41,049 nt of DNA, taken from NCBI GenBank assembly GCA_965644315.1, contig CBFFRQ010000121.1:1-41049 (forward strand), given 5' to 3'. A program made the translations under genes and the position numbers. Below the pieces are notes generated by a model. That model did no database searches. It saw nothing but the letters and a program-made list of their open reading frames with translations, and was not told the DNA's origin. Source of the stretch: Caecitellus pseudoparvulus. Taxonomy: Eukaryota > Bigyra: Bicosoecida. Shown piece after piece: positions 1 to 8,189 of the stretch (its first letter is position 1; each line of letters starts with the position of its first letter).

Positions 1-2214
1 GCCGGAGCGCGTGGGCGGTTGGCAATTGCAAATGCTCTGCTGTGGCAAGCTGGAATCGGCGTCATCGTGTTCGTTGATGAAGCGGAGTGCCTCTTTCAGC
101 AGAGCAAATTCGACTCCGCAGTCGCGGATCGATGGCGCGAGCAACTGTATGGGATCCTGAGCTTGAAGAAGAGCGCCATTGGCATGGTGATCTGTGCAAG
201 CTTTCAACGCGCCCGACAGCTGTTCCTGTCCGACGGATCAGCCCATGACTTCCCGTCTGACTACGCGCATTTGTCACTGCGGGCGGACTGGAACGGGAGC
301 AAGTTCAAGCAAGTTCGTTTGGGGGGGGTGAAATGGACACGATCGTCTCTGATGAACTTCCTGCTCACGCACACATGCAGGGTGGTGGACCCTTCATTCA
401 CTCTGTACCGAGAGGAAGAAGAGACGCAGACTCCTGGTGCAGCGGTGGGCGCAGCACAGGAGGCATCAAGTGCAATGGCGAAGGAGGACAAGCAGCCTTC
501 AGAAGCAGCGCTGGAAATGGCGAGGAAGCTTGACGCACTGTTCCTGCAGCGCTGGAAGGGAGAAGATGACCTGAGCGAAGAGGAGAAGCTCGACATGTCC
601 CTGGAGCAGGTCCTGGAGATGTACGGGCACACACCCCGGGACCTGGCGCGTGCTGCAACGGAGCACTTGTGTTCATGGATGCCACCTCGCCCTTGGCCAA
701 TCCCCTCTGAGTCTCGACGCCTGTCTGGCAGCAAGCTTCCAAGCGCCGCACTCAACCTGGTGATGACCTCATTCCTGGCGCTCTTGCCAGAAGACGTGAG
801 GGCAGGGCTGCCGAAAGCCACCATGCTCGGCTTTCGCTCCGCTGAGTACACTGTCCAGGAAGAGCAGCTGGAGACGCACCTGATGGAGCTTCCCCAGGAG
901 ACCCTCGTGGCAGCAGCAGGCGATGGCATGGCGCAGGGGGCAGCTACAACCACACCAACCGCCACACGACTTGTGGACAACGCTGTCGACAAGGGCTGGC
1001 TTGTGGAGCACGAAGACTGCCTGGGCCTGGGCAGCCTGGGGGTGTACCGCAAGTATGGGCGTGGAGGGGTGCACGCTGACGTCATGGTGTGGATACGGTA
1101 CAACGGGTACGGACAGGAGGCCGAGCTGCCCATTACCCGTGCCCTGGCGAGGATGCCAGACCAAGGCGGGCATGTCCTTGTGACAGTCGACAGTGTCGTT
1201 GACAAGGCCCGAGTGGGAGCCGCAAAGGCCACGGAGCGAGACGTGAAGGCAAGGAAGCAAGCAGCGAAAGCAGGGAAGCAAGCCGTGAAGGCCAGCAACA
1301 GCGACACCGAGGGCGGGCAGCTGGCGGGGGTGCGCATGGAGGTCGTGACAGGCCGCACAGCAGACCTGCCTGCACAAGCGGCTGCACCAGGGGAGAGTGT
1401 TGGGGCACCACACGCCGCAGCGGGAGCTGGTGGAGCAGGCGGTGGGGGCCAGGCAGTCGGGGCTGAGGCAGATTGGCGTGCGCGTGCACGGGCTGCGTAC
1501 GAGGCGCTTAAGCAGGTTCATGAGAGTCTGTGGGAGTATTTGGCTCTCCTCAAGGGTTCATTCTGGATGAAGGAGCTCCCAGATGTCTACGGTGGCGACG
1601 TGATCCGGGTGTCCTTTGAAGAGAAGGACGGCGTGACGACTGTGTGGATCATGCGTGTGCAGGTGAAGCGAGCCAACCAGAAGACGCTGAAGAACGGAGA
1701 TGTGAACGATGCAGGAGTTGCTGCAGTGCGGAAGGCAGTGGAAGGCTTGATGGATGTGAAGCCGTACGGGAGAGCGAAGCGGGAGGACATCAGGCGGAAG
1801 CACAAGCCCGCTGTGCGTGCTGTGGGTGACTTGATTGCTGCCGCTCTAATGTTGTACAAGGACAAAATGTCAAAACCTGTGGAAATGTCCGAGTGGGCGG
1901 AAGACTTTGAAGGGTACTGGCAGCTAGGCAGCCTCCGCATTGAGGATGGCGGCGCCATGATCGCATTGACGCACACAGTCCCAGACGGCATGCGAGAACA
2001 TGTGGAGGGGCAGCTGGGCATCCGCATCGTGGACGGGACCAACCTGCGAGGGCACTGGGGTCCCTTGGGGCTTGCAAGCAAGGGGGAAGGACTGTACTTG
2101 GAGACTGCCGGCGCCAATCCGGAAGAGGCAGCGGGCTCTGGAAGACCACTCACGGTACAAGAACGCGCTACCGAGTATCTTCGAAAGAGAAGGGCATTGA
2201 GACGCAAACAATAG
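1..2214 (+). CDS. P-loop NTPase with C-terminal Mrr-like nuclease domain, array copy 1 (5' end outside window)
   Basis: The frame is open from base 1 and aligns with the other two copies starting just before Walker B, so about 220 N-terminal residues including Walker A lie outside the window; 737 residues are visible. Seen: Walker B FVDEAE (Asp at nt 76), a conserved strand and arginine-rich helix after it, a possible winged helix around nt 960-1100, a Lys/Ala-rich linker (nt 1230-1300), a Gly/Ala linker, then the C-terminal domain with GGD (Asp at 1597-1599), VQVKR (Gln codon 1660), ALTHT and IRIVDGTNL. The last series matches the order of motifs in Mrr-type PD-(D/E)XK nucleases with a QxK site; this is motif reading, not an alignment. 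This copy alone has Asp in the GGD motif. Stop is TAG. Role in a conflict, effector or NLR-like system is inference. Confidence 0.8.
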   Translation, partial: AGARGRLAIANALLWQAGIGVIVFVDEAECLFQQSKFDSAVADRWREQLYGILSLKKSAIGMVICASFQRARQLFLSDGSAHDFPSDYAHLSLRADWNGSKFKQVRLGGVKWTRSSLMNFLLTHTCRVVDPSFTLYREEEETQTPGAAVGAAQEASSAMAKEDKQPSEAALEMARKLDALFLQRWKGEDDLSEEEKLDMSLEQVLEMYGHTPRDLARAATEHLCSWMPPRPWPIPSESRRLSGSKLPSAALNLVMTSFLALLPEDVRAGLPKATMLGFRSAEYTVQEEQLETHLMELPQETLVAAAGDGMAQGAATTTPTATRLVDNAVDKGWLVEHEDCLGLGSLGVYRKYGRGGVHADVMVWIRYNGYGQEAELPITRALARMPDQGGHVLVTVDSVVDKARVGAAKATERDVKARKQAAKAGKQAVKASNSDTEGGQLAGVRMEVVTGRTADLPAQAAAPGESVGAPHAAAGAGGAGGGGQAVGAEADWRARARAAYEALKQVHESLWEYLALLKGSFWMKELPDVYGGDVIRVSFEEKDGVTTVWIMRVQVKRANQKTLKNGDVNDAGVAAVRKAVEGLMDVKPYGRAKREDIRRKHKPAVRAVGDLIAAALMLYKDKMSKPVEMSEWAEDFEGYWQLGSLRIEDGGAMIALTHTVPDGMREHVEGQLGIRIVDGTNLRGHWGPLGLASKGEGLYLETAGANPEEAAGSGRPLTVQERATEYLRKRRALRRKQ

Positions 2215-2226
2215 GACAGCCCATTG

Positions 2227-2232
2227 AATGCA
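2227..2232 (+). terminator. AATGCA 3'-end element after copy 1
   Basis: AATGCAGTG begins 13 nt after the TAG of array copy 1. The same hexamer recurs just after the stop codons of most genes in the window, so I read it as a candidate cleavage/polyadenylation signal. Confidence 0.45.
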
Positions 2233-2336
2233 GTGCCATGCCATATGCCTGGCCGCTCAGCCTTGAGGGTTGCGTGGCGTGCATGGGCTTTACAGATTGC
2301 CTGCCTTGTCTTGCTTCTCTGCGACACGAAGTTTAA

Positions 2337-4054
2337 GCCAACACGGCAAGTGCACAAGGCTTCCGAGTGCAAGTCGCGGTGAGCAAGGCAGGCGGCGGGC
2401 TCCTGCAGCTGTCCTCCCCCACTGTGGGCCTCGTGCACACCCACCCACTGTCTGGCACACTGGCCCTACTCCCAGATGCGGAAGCATGCAGCACCACAAC
2501 CGCCGCCTCCGTGCCAGCTGCCGCGCTGCAGCAAGCTCTACCGTGGACCTGCACTTTCCGCATGCCTGCTCTCGCCGCGAGCGCCTGTACGCCCCGCACG
2601 CTGCAGGCCTCGGCTCTGCCTGCTGGCAGCGCAGCCCACATCGCAGCTGGCCAGCTTGCAGAGGCGATGGCGCAGGCTGGCAGTGATCTGCCGTTCATCG
2701 TGCCCATGAGCCACGTGGAGCTGTCCCTGGCGACCTGGGCGAATGCTGGTGCCGGCCTCAGCTCCCTCACACTCACAGTGGGTGCCACGGCTCTGGGGTC
2801 TCAAGCCATGCCACACATGCGGGAAGTGGGCAGCTGGTACGCCGTGCGATCCAGCGCCTCGTGGGCCGACTTTGATCAGGTGGCAGGCGGCCGCCTGGCT
2901 CAAGTGACTCTGAACTCCAGCGCACTGGAGGACGGCGACACGCTGTGACTCACAGCTGTCGCCACGAACTTCGCAGGCCTGTCCACGGCAGTCATTGCAC
3001 CTCTGGGCGTGCTGGATGTGACGCCACCTGCCTTGATACCACGCATCGTCATGCCACGAGGCGGCCACGCACTGCTGCTAGCTCCCGGCTCCTCACAGGC
3101 GGAGGCTGCCGCAACCGCCTGCGCCGTGCAGACCATGCCTGATCTGGAGGCAGCATCCTTCATGACTGTGGAGTCTGTGCAGGCCGGGCTGGTGCTGCAT
3201 GTGGAAGGCCTGGGAGATACACAGTCAGGACTGGCCAGCGCCACCCTGTCCGTGCTTGTTGTGCCTGGCCAGTGGAACGGCTCCTCCCCGGTGCAGCTGA
3301 GCGCAGACCTGCTCCGCAATGGCCCCGACCTTGTGGACGAGTCCTGCACACTGTCTGCCATATCTCAAGCGTCAAGCAAGGCAGTTGACTCGGGTGCCGT
3401 GCTCGCCTTGCAGGGTGGCATGTGCTCCTGCACACCCAGCGCCACATCCCACCTTCTGAGCGCACCCGCAACGCTTGCCTTGGCCCCCAGCCCCTAGTGC
3501 GCTCACACTCGCCGTGCCGCCTGTGCCATGGGGACATGCCGACCGCCTCTTCCCTGTCGCCCAGGTGACCCATGGTGCGGGGTCGCAGCAGCTCGTGCTG
3601 GGGCAGCCCATGTTGGGTGGACGGCACGGTGCCAGCCTGGAGCGACGAAGTGGAAGTGCGTGATGGTGGCGACGTGGACGCGGACTGCATCCTGGGTAGT
3701 TCTGGTGCAGTGTTCCAAGCCTCATTGACCCCAGCAGCTGATGCAGAGTCGGGCATCGTGCAGTACGAGTGGTGCGTTGGCAGCACTGGCTCCGGCGCCG
3801 GGCGGGACGACCTCATGCCTTGCAGGCTTGTGGGCGACTCCCTCGAGGCCAGTGTGCTGGTGACTGGGCCAAATCAAGCTGACGATGGCTTCACGTGGCC
3901 GGCTGGTGGCTCGCTCTTCGTGAGTGTGCGCGGGCCCAGAACGGAGCTGGGACGTGGGGCGCCTGGATCACGTCGGGTGGCGCCTGAGCCCTGTCTGATG
4001 CAGCCGCGGACGTCTCCTGCGTGGCGGAGGCTGTTCGTGGGGTGCTGTGTGTAG
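2337..4054 (+). pseudogene. Decayed Fn3/Ig-like surface-protein fragment, spacer 1
   Basis: From the in-frame TAA at 2334-2336 the frame runs as a beta-rich, Ala/Ser/Thr-rich protein to an in-frame TGA (2946-2948), then continues in the same frame with LTAVATNFAGLSTAV and DVTPP. Around 3740 it encodes GIVQYEWCVGST and later GGSLFVSV. These are the hallmarks of Fn3/Ig-like modules of extracellular proteins, in which a YEW-x-[IV]G-T strand is followed by a V-x-A-x-N-x-AG strand and a D-x-TPP linker. Compared with the spacer 2 copy this one has further lesions: an extra C near 3490 that creates TAG at 3495-3497, an extra base near 3613 and a two-base insertion near 3928. There is no signal peptide or membrane segment in the fragment. 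I read it as a broken gene; the domain call is from pattern recognition. Confidence 0.6.
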
Positions 4055-4088
4055 CTTTGTAGCTGCTGTGCAGGTAGCGTACCTTCCA

Positions 4089-4094
4089 AATGCA
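4089..4094 (+). terminator. AATGCA 3'-end element after the spacer 1 pseudogene
   Basis: AATGCAGC lies 35 nt after the terminal stop of the decayed Fn3-like gene, inside a block of about 100 bp conserved between the two spacers (4086-4193 and 9934-10041). Confidence 0.3.
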
Positions 4095-4461
4095 GCTTTC
4101 TGTCTCCCATGCGGTAGTCGTGCTGCACGCTCGCTGCGCGACCCGGTCTGACCCCATTGCAGCAGATCGGTGTCTTGACCGGGCAGGCGGAGCTCTGGGG
4201 CGTCCCCACACTACTACACACAACGTGTAGCTGAGCTGCGGCAAAGTGCCTTGTCACCTTCATGTTGAGGTTGGACGTGGGCGAGGGCGCACATGCAGCG
4301 TCTGTGACAGCGCACACCATTCCGGCACTTGAGCAGGGTTTGTCGCTGATCGCAAGTTCTCAGGGGCCTGTGGCACAGTGCCACTCGGTAGTGGACATGC
4401 AAGTATCTCGAACTGCACGTGGGGACACCGCCTCGCGTTGAAGGCGAGTCCTACCGAGCTC

Positions 4462-4553
4462 GTGATTGCAAGCGTGACCAATTTGCTCATGATGATGCAC
4501 GAGACTTCGGGCTTCGGCTGGGGGCCACAGAGAGTCGTACAGGGCGGTGGGGA
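4462..4553. other. 92-bp block conserved between spacers, function unknown
   Basis: By eye only two substitutions separate this block from 10301-10392, although the sequence on both sides has diverged with indels. It could be the remnant of an exon, a regulatory element or a recent conversion patch. No reading frame in it gives a recognisable motif. Confidence 0.5.
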
Positions 4554-4949
4554 ATGTACAAGCTCCAATCCACTCGTAAGCAACCATCAACAGTAGGTGA
4601 GCATGGCCAAGGGAGGGCTCCTCTTGCTCAGGCGCCTCGCCATGCGCTCGACAGGAAGCATGTGCGAGCTGGCGTTGAAGCCAGACCCGGCGGTGGAGTG
4701 ACGCAGGTGGGCAATGTTGAGACCTAGGAGCATGGACTGCCGAGAGCACATGCGCCTGGGAGGTAGAGGGGTACAACATGCGTGAGCGCTCACCCTGGAT
4801 CGGTGTGCACGTCTGAAGGGGGCTTGACACCCCCTCCCTAAGCGCAGCAGCATTCTCGCTGCCAACGGCATTCTCTGCACAACGCCAAACTCCCCATCAC
4901 GACCATCCCTTCTTCCAAACTCGGCCCACTGCACTTCACGTGCAGCACA

Positions 4950-5250
4950 TTGTGGTTTTCGGGGGTTGTTTGCACTTGCTTGCGCCTGGCTGGGCGCGGT
5001 TGGTGCTGGCGTTGTGAAGTGTGTGGCAGCTCAATTTCCGCACTGCATCATTTTGCAAGCAGCGTAGGCGTCGAGTTCGAAGCGGCACGCCCCCACTGTA
5101 CAGTAGAGGTGACTGATAAACACCAAGAACAAGTAGTGAGTGCACGTTTGTGACGTGAAGTGGCGTCCATTGCGAGATCTCATGGCTGCTGCTGCGGCCG
5201 CGTTGCCAGCCCTTGCGCCGGTAGAACCCGCCTTGCATGATCTCGCAGGC
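4950..5250 (+). promoter_or_regulatory. Presumed promoter and 5' leader of copy 2
   Basis: This stretch is well conserved with the region upstream of copy 3 (about 10800-11104). It includes a 10-bp palindrome ACTGTACAGT at 5095-5104; the copy 3 counterpart keeps CTGTACAG (10951-10958) within a G/C-run context. An upstream ATG at 5182 is in frame with copy 2 but has no equivalent in copy 3. Promoter function is inferred from position and conservation only. Confidence 0.35.
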
Positions 5251-8067
5251 ATGGCGGCAGCAGAAGTACCCCCGGAAGTCGGAGCTTGTGAACACGAGAT
5301 GGGGCCATTTGAGAAGCTGTGCATGTCTGGTTTGTCCTTTGGTTACCCAGGCCACCTGTCTGAGGAAGCTGTAGAGCTTTGGAAGAAGATGGTGCTCAAC
5401 CAGGAGCTGACCTTTCTGCCCATGACACACCTCTTCCGAGCCTTTCGTGTCCTGGCAACCATGCTGAAGGGCACGCATGAGCATGAAGAGGCGCAGGCAT
5501 GCTTGATCTCTGGTCCAAAGGGCGTCGGGAAGTCCCGCCTTTTCGAAGCGATTGCCGAGGCAATGGACGAGGAGAACAGGAAAGGAGCGGACGGCAGGCT
5601 CACCATTTGCTTCCGTATCGACCTCCAACGACACAGCTCCACAGACGACGAATCCTTCCACGAGTGCCTCTTCAAGGCCATTATCTACGAGCTTGATCTC
5701 TTGAATAGACACGCGGAAGTAGCAGAGGTGCTCAGCAATCTCGCCACCCATGCTGCAGGCTCGAAGAATGAAAACGTGGAGAAAGGGGATCTTCAAGATA
5801 TCTTCACCCTGCGTGGCGACCCTGAGGCTCTGTCACCCAAACTGCGGGCAGACTTGTCAGTTGCCGGAAAGCGTGGCCGGTTGGACATGGCAAGCGCTCT
5901 GCTGAGGCAAGCTGGCATCGCGGTCCTCGTGATCGTTGATGAAGCAGAACACCTCTTCCAGGGACTCAAGTTCGACTCCAACCTCGCCAAACGATGGCAT
6001 CGGCAACTGCAGGAGATCCTTGGAGTGGTCAATCCTACCATTGGCATGGTGATCTGTGCGAGCTTTCAGCGCTCCCGACAGCTGTTCCTGTCCGACGGAT
6101 CAGCCCATGACTTCCCACCCGAGTACACACATGCGTCACTGCGAGCGAACTGGAACGGGACGAAATTCCAACACTTGCGCATTGGAGGTGCCATGTGGGC
6201 GGAGGACTCCCTCAAGGCTTTCCTGCTCACGCACGCGTGCAAGACGGTTGACCCTTCATTCACTCTGTACCGAGAGGAAGCAGAGACGCAAACTGCTGGT
6301 GCAGCTGTGGACGCAGCACAGGAGCCGTCGGGTGCAGCGGTGAAGGAGAGGCAGCCCTCAGAAGCAGCGCTGGAAATGGCGAGGAAGCTTGACGCGATGT
6401 TTCTGGAGCGCTTGGGGGAAGATGAGCTTCGTGACGAGGAGAAGCTCCAGTCCTCCCTGGAACGTGCCCTGGAGCTGTACGGGCACACACCCCGGGAACT
6501 GATGCGTGCTGCAAGAAAGTGTCTGCCTGTGTGGATTCCAGGTGTGCCCTGGCCAGACCGCCCTGTGCCTCAACGACATTCTGACAGCAACCCACCCAGC
6601 ACATTATTCCAGCAGGTGATCGACTCATTTCTGGCGAGCTTGCCTGCTGCCGTGAGGGCAAAGCTGCCGAGAGCCACGATGCTTGGTTTTCGCTCCTCGC
6701 AATACGTCGTACCAAGGGACGAGTTCACAAGAAAACTCGCAGGGCTTCCTGAGCAGCCAGCCGCAGCGGCAGCAGGCGACGGCACAGCGCGAGCAGATGC
6801 CGCCACCAAGGCCGCTACGAGACTGATTGACGACGCCATCGACAAAGGTTGGCTTGTCGAACACGGGAAAGGCCTGGGACTCGCCAGCCTTGAAGTGTAC
6901 CGCAGGTTTGGGCGTGGAGGTGTGCACGGTGACGTCATGGTGTGGATGCGACATGACGGATACGGAGAGAGGGCCGAGCTGCCCATTACTCGTGCCCTGG
7001 CGAGGATGCCAGACCAAGATGGAGATGTCCTCGTGGAGGACGAAGGTGGAGAAGAAGAGAGCAGCGAAGGCAAAGCAAATCCCCCCAAGCAAGCCGTGAA
7101 GGCAAGGAAGCAAACGGCGAAAGCAGGGAAGCAAGCCGTGAAGGCCAGCAACAGCGACACCGAGGGCGGGCAGCTGGCGGGGGTGCGCATGGAGGTCGTG
7201 ACAGGCCGCACAGCAGACCCGCCTGCACAAGCGGCTGCACCAGCGGAGAGTGTTGGGGCACCACACGCCGCAGCGGGAGCTGGTGGAGCAGGCGGTGGGG
7301 GCCAGGCAGTCGGGGCTGAGGCAGATTGGCGTGCGCGTGCACGGGCTGCGTACGAGGCGCTTAAGCAGGTTCATGAGAGTCTGTGGGAGTATTTGGCTCT
7401 CCTCAAGGGTTCATTCTGGATGAACGAGCTCCCAGATGTCTACGGTGGCGGCGTGATTCGGGTGTCCTACGAAGTGAAGGACGGCGTGACGACTGTGTGG
7501 ATCATGCGTGTGCAGGTGAAGCGAGCCAACCAGAAGACGCTGGAGAACGGAGATGTGAACGATGCAGGAGTTGCTGCAGTGCGGAAGGCAGTGGAAGGCT
7601 TGATGGATGTGAAGCCGTACGGGAGAGCGAAGCGGGAGGACATCAGGCGGAAGCACAAGCCCGCTGTGCGTGCTGTGGGTGACTTGATTGCTGCCGCTCT
7701 AATGTTGTACAAGGACAAAATGTCAAAACCTGTGGAAATGTCCGAGTGGGCGGAAGACTTTGAAGGGTACTGGCAGCTAGGCAGCCTCCGCGTTGAGGAT
7801 GGCGGCGCCATGATCGCATTGACGCACACAGTCCCAGACGGCATGCGAGAACATGTGGAGGGGCAGCTGGGCATCCGCATCGTGGACGGGACCAACCTGC
7901 GAGGGCACTGGGGTCCCTTGGGGCTTGCAAGCAAGGGGGAAGGACTGTACTTGGAGACTGCCGGCGCCAATCCGGAAGAGGCAGCGGGCTCTGGAAGACC
8001 ACTCACGGTACAAGAACGCGCTACCGAGTATCTTCGAAAGAGAAGGGCATTGAGACGCAAACAATAG
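5251..8067 (+). CDS. P-loop NTPase with C-terminal Mrr-like nuclease domain, array copy 2 (complete)
   Basis: The complete reference copy, 938 residues from the ATG at 5251. I chose this start because the same ATG exists in copy 3 (11105); an in-frame ATG at 5182 would add 23 residues. Seen: Walker A GPKGVGKS at 88-95, Walker B VIVDEAE with Asp230/Glu231, a post-Walker-B segment with CASFQRSRQLF, a possible winged helix around 520-590 (RLIDDAIDKGWLVEH), a Lys-rich linker at about 613-637, a Gly/Ala linker, and the C-terminal domain with GGG at 732-734, VQVKR (Gln755, Lys757), ALTHT near 858 and IRIVDG (Asp879). The C-terminal motif order resembles Mrr-type PD-(D/E)XK nucleases, but the Asp present in copy 1 is Gly734 here. 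NTPase plus nuclease is the plan of Crinkler/RHS proteins; STAND-like immune proteins are the alternative. No intron is apparent. Stop is TAG. Confidence 0.85.
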   Translation: MAAAEVPPEVGACEHEMGPFEKLCMSGLSFGYPGHLSEEAVELWKKMVLNQELTFLPMTHLFRAFRVLATMLKGTHEHEEAQACLISGPKGVGKSRLFEAIAEAMDEENRKGADGRLTICFRIDLQRHSSTDDESFHECLFKAIIYELDLLNRHAEVAEVLSNLATHAAGSKNENVEKGDLQDIFTLRGDPEALSPKLRADLSVAGKRGRLDMASALLRQAGIAVLVIVDEAEHLFQGLKFDSNLAKRWHRQLQEILGVVNPTIGMVICASFQRSRQLFLSDGSAHDFPPEYTHASLRANWNGTKFQHLRIGGAMWAEDSLKAFLLTHACKTVDPSFTLYREEAETQTAGAAVDAAQEPSGAAVKERQPSEAALEMARKLDAMFLERLGEDELRDEEKLQSSLERALELYGHTPRELMRAARKCLPVWIPGVPWPDRPVPQRHSDSNPPSTLFQQVIDSFLASLPAAVRAKLPRATMLGFRSSQYVVPRDEFTRKLAGLPEQPAAAAAGDGTARADAATKAATRLIDDAIDKGWLVEHGKGLGLASLEVYRRFGRGGVHGDVMVWMRHDGYGERAELPITRALARMPDQDGDVLVEDEGGEEESSEGKANPPKQAVKARKQTAKAGKQAVKASNSDTEGGQLAGVRMEVVTGRTADPPAQAAAPAESVGAPHAAAGAGGAGGGGQAVGAEADWRARARAAYEALKQVHESLWEYLALLKGSFWMNELPDVYGGGVIRVSYEVKDGVTTVWIMRVQVKRANQKTLENGDVNDAGVAAVRKAVEGLMDVKPYGRAKREDIRRKHKPAVRAVGDLIAAALMLYKDKMSKPVEMSEWAEDFEGYWQLGSLRVEDGGAMIALTHTVPDGMREHVEGQLGIRIVDGTNLRGHWGPLGLASKGEGLYLETAGANPEEAAGSGRPLTVQERATEYLRKRRALRRKQ

Positions 8068-8079
8068 GACAGCCCATTG

Positions 8080-8085
8080 AATGCA
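8080..8085 (+). terminator. AATGCA 3'-end element after copy 2
   Basis: Same sequence and spacing as after copy 1, within the nearly identical tract, so not independent evidence. Confidence 0.4.
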
Positions 8086-8189
8086 GTGCCATGCCATATG
8101 CCTGGCCGCTCAGCCTTGAGGGTTGCGTGGCGTGCATGGGCTTTACAGATTGCCTGCCTTGTCTTGCTTCTCTGCGACACGAAGTTTAA

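Larger units (their letters stand above)
4095..5250. other. Noncoding spacer before copy 2
   Basis: No convincing gene. Conservation with the second spacer is patchy: a nearly identical stretch to about 4193, a diverged stretch with indels, a 92-bp conserved block (4462-4553), more moderately conserved sequence, then the presumed promoter and 5' leader of copy 2. Confidence 0.6.

Noticed and set aside
261-1358. Minus-strand open frames inside the array genes
   Set aside because: Their composition is that of antisense frames, and the plus-strand proteins carry conserved Walker and VQVKR motifs in all three copies.
2946-2948. Selenocysteine or reassigned TGA
   Set aside because: TGA ends many normal genes in this window (TFIIS, TPI, TAM41), and the two instances lie in a recently homogenised tract, so they are not independent evidence of recoding.
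5040-5100. tRNA-like B-box (GAGTTCGAAGC) in the spacers
   Set aside because: It is conserved at about 10930 too, but there is no A-box at a proper distance and no cloverleaf can be drawn.
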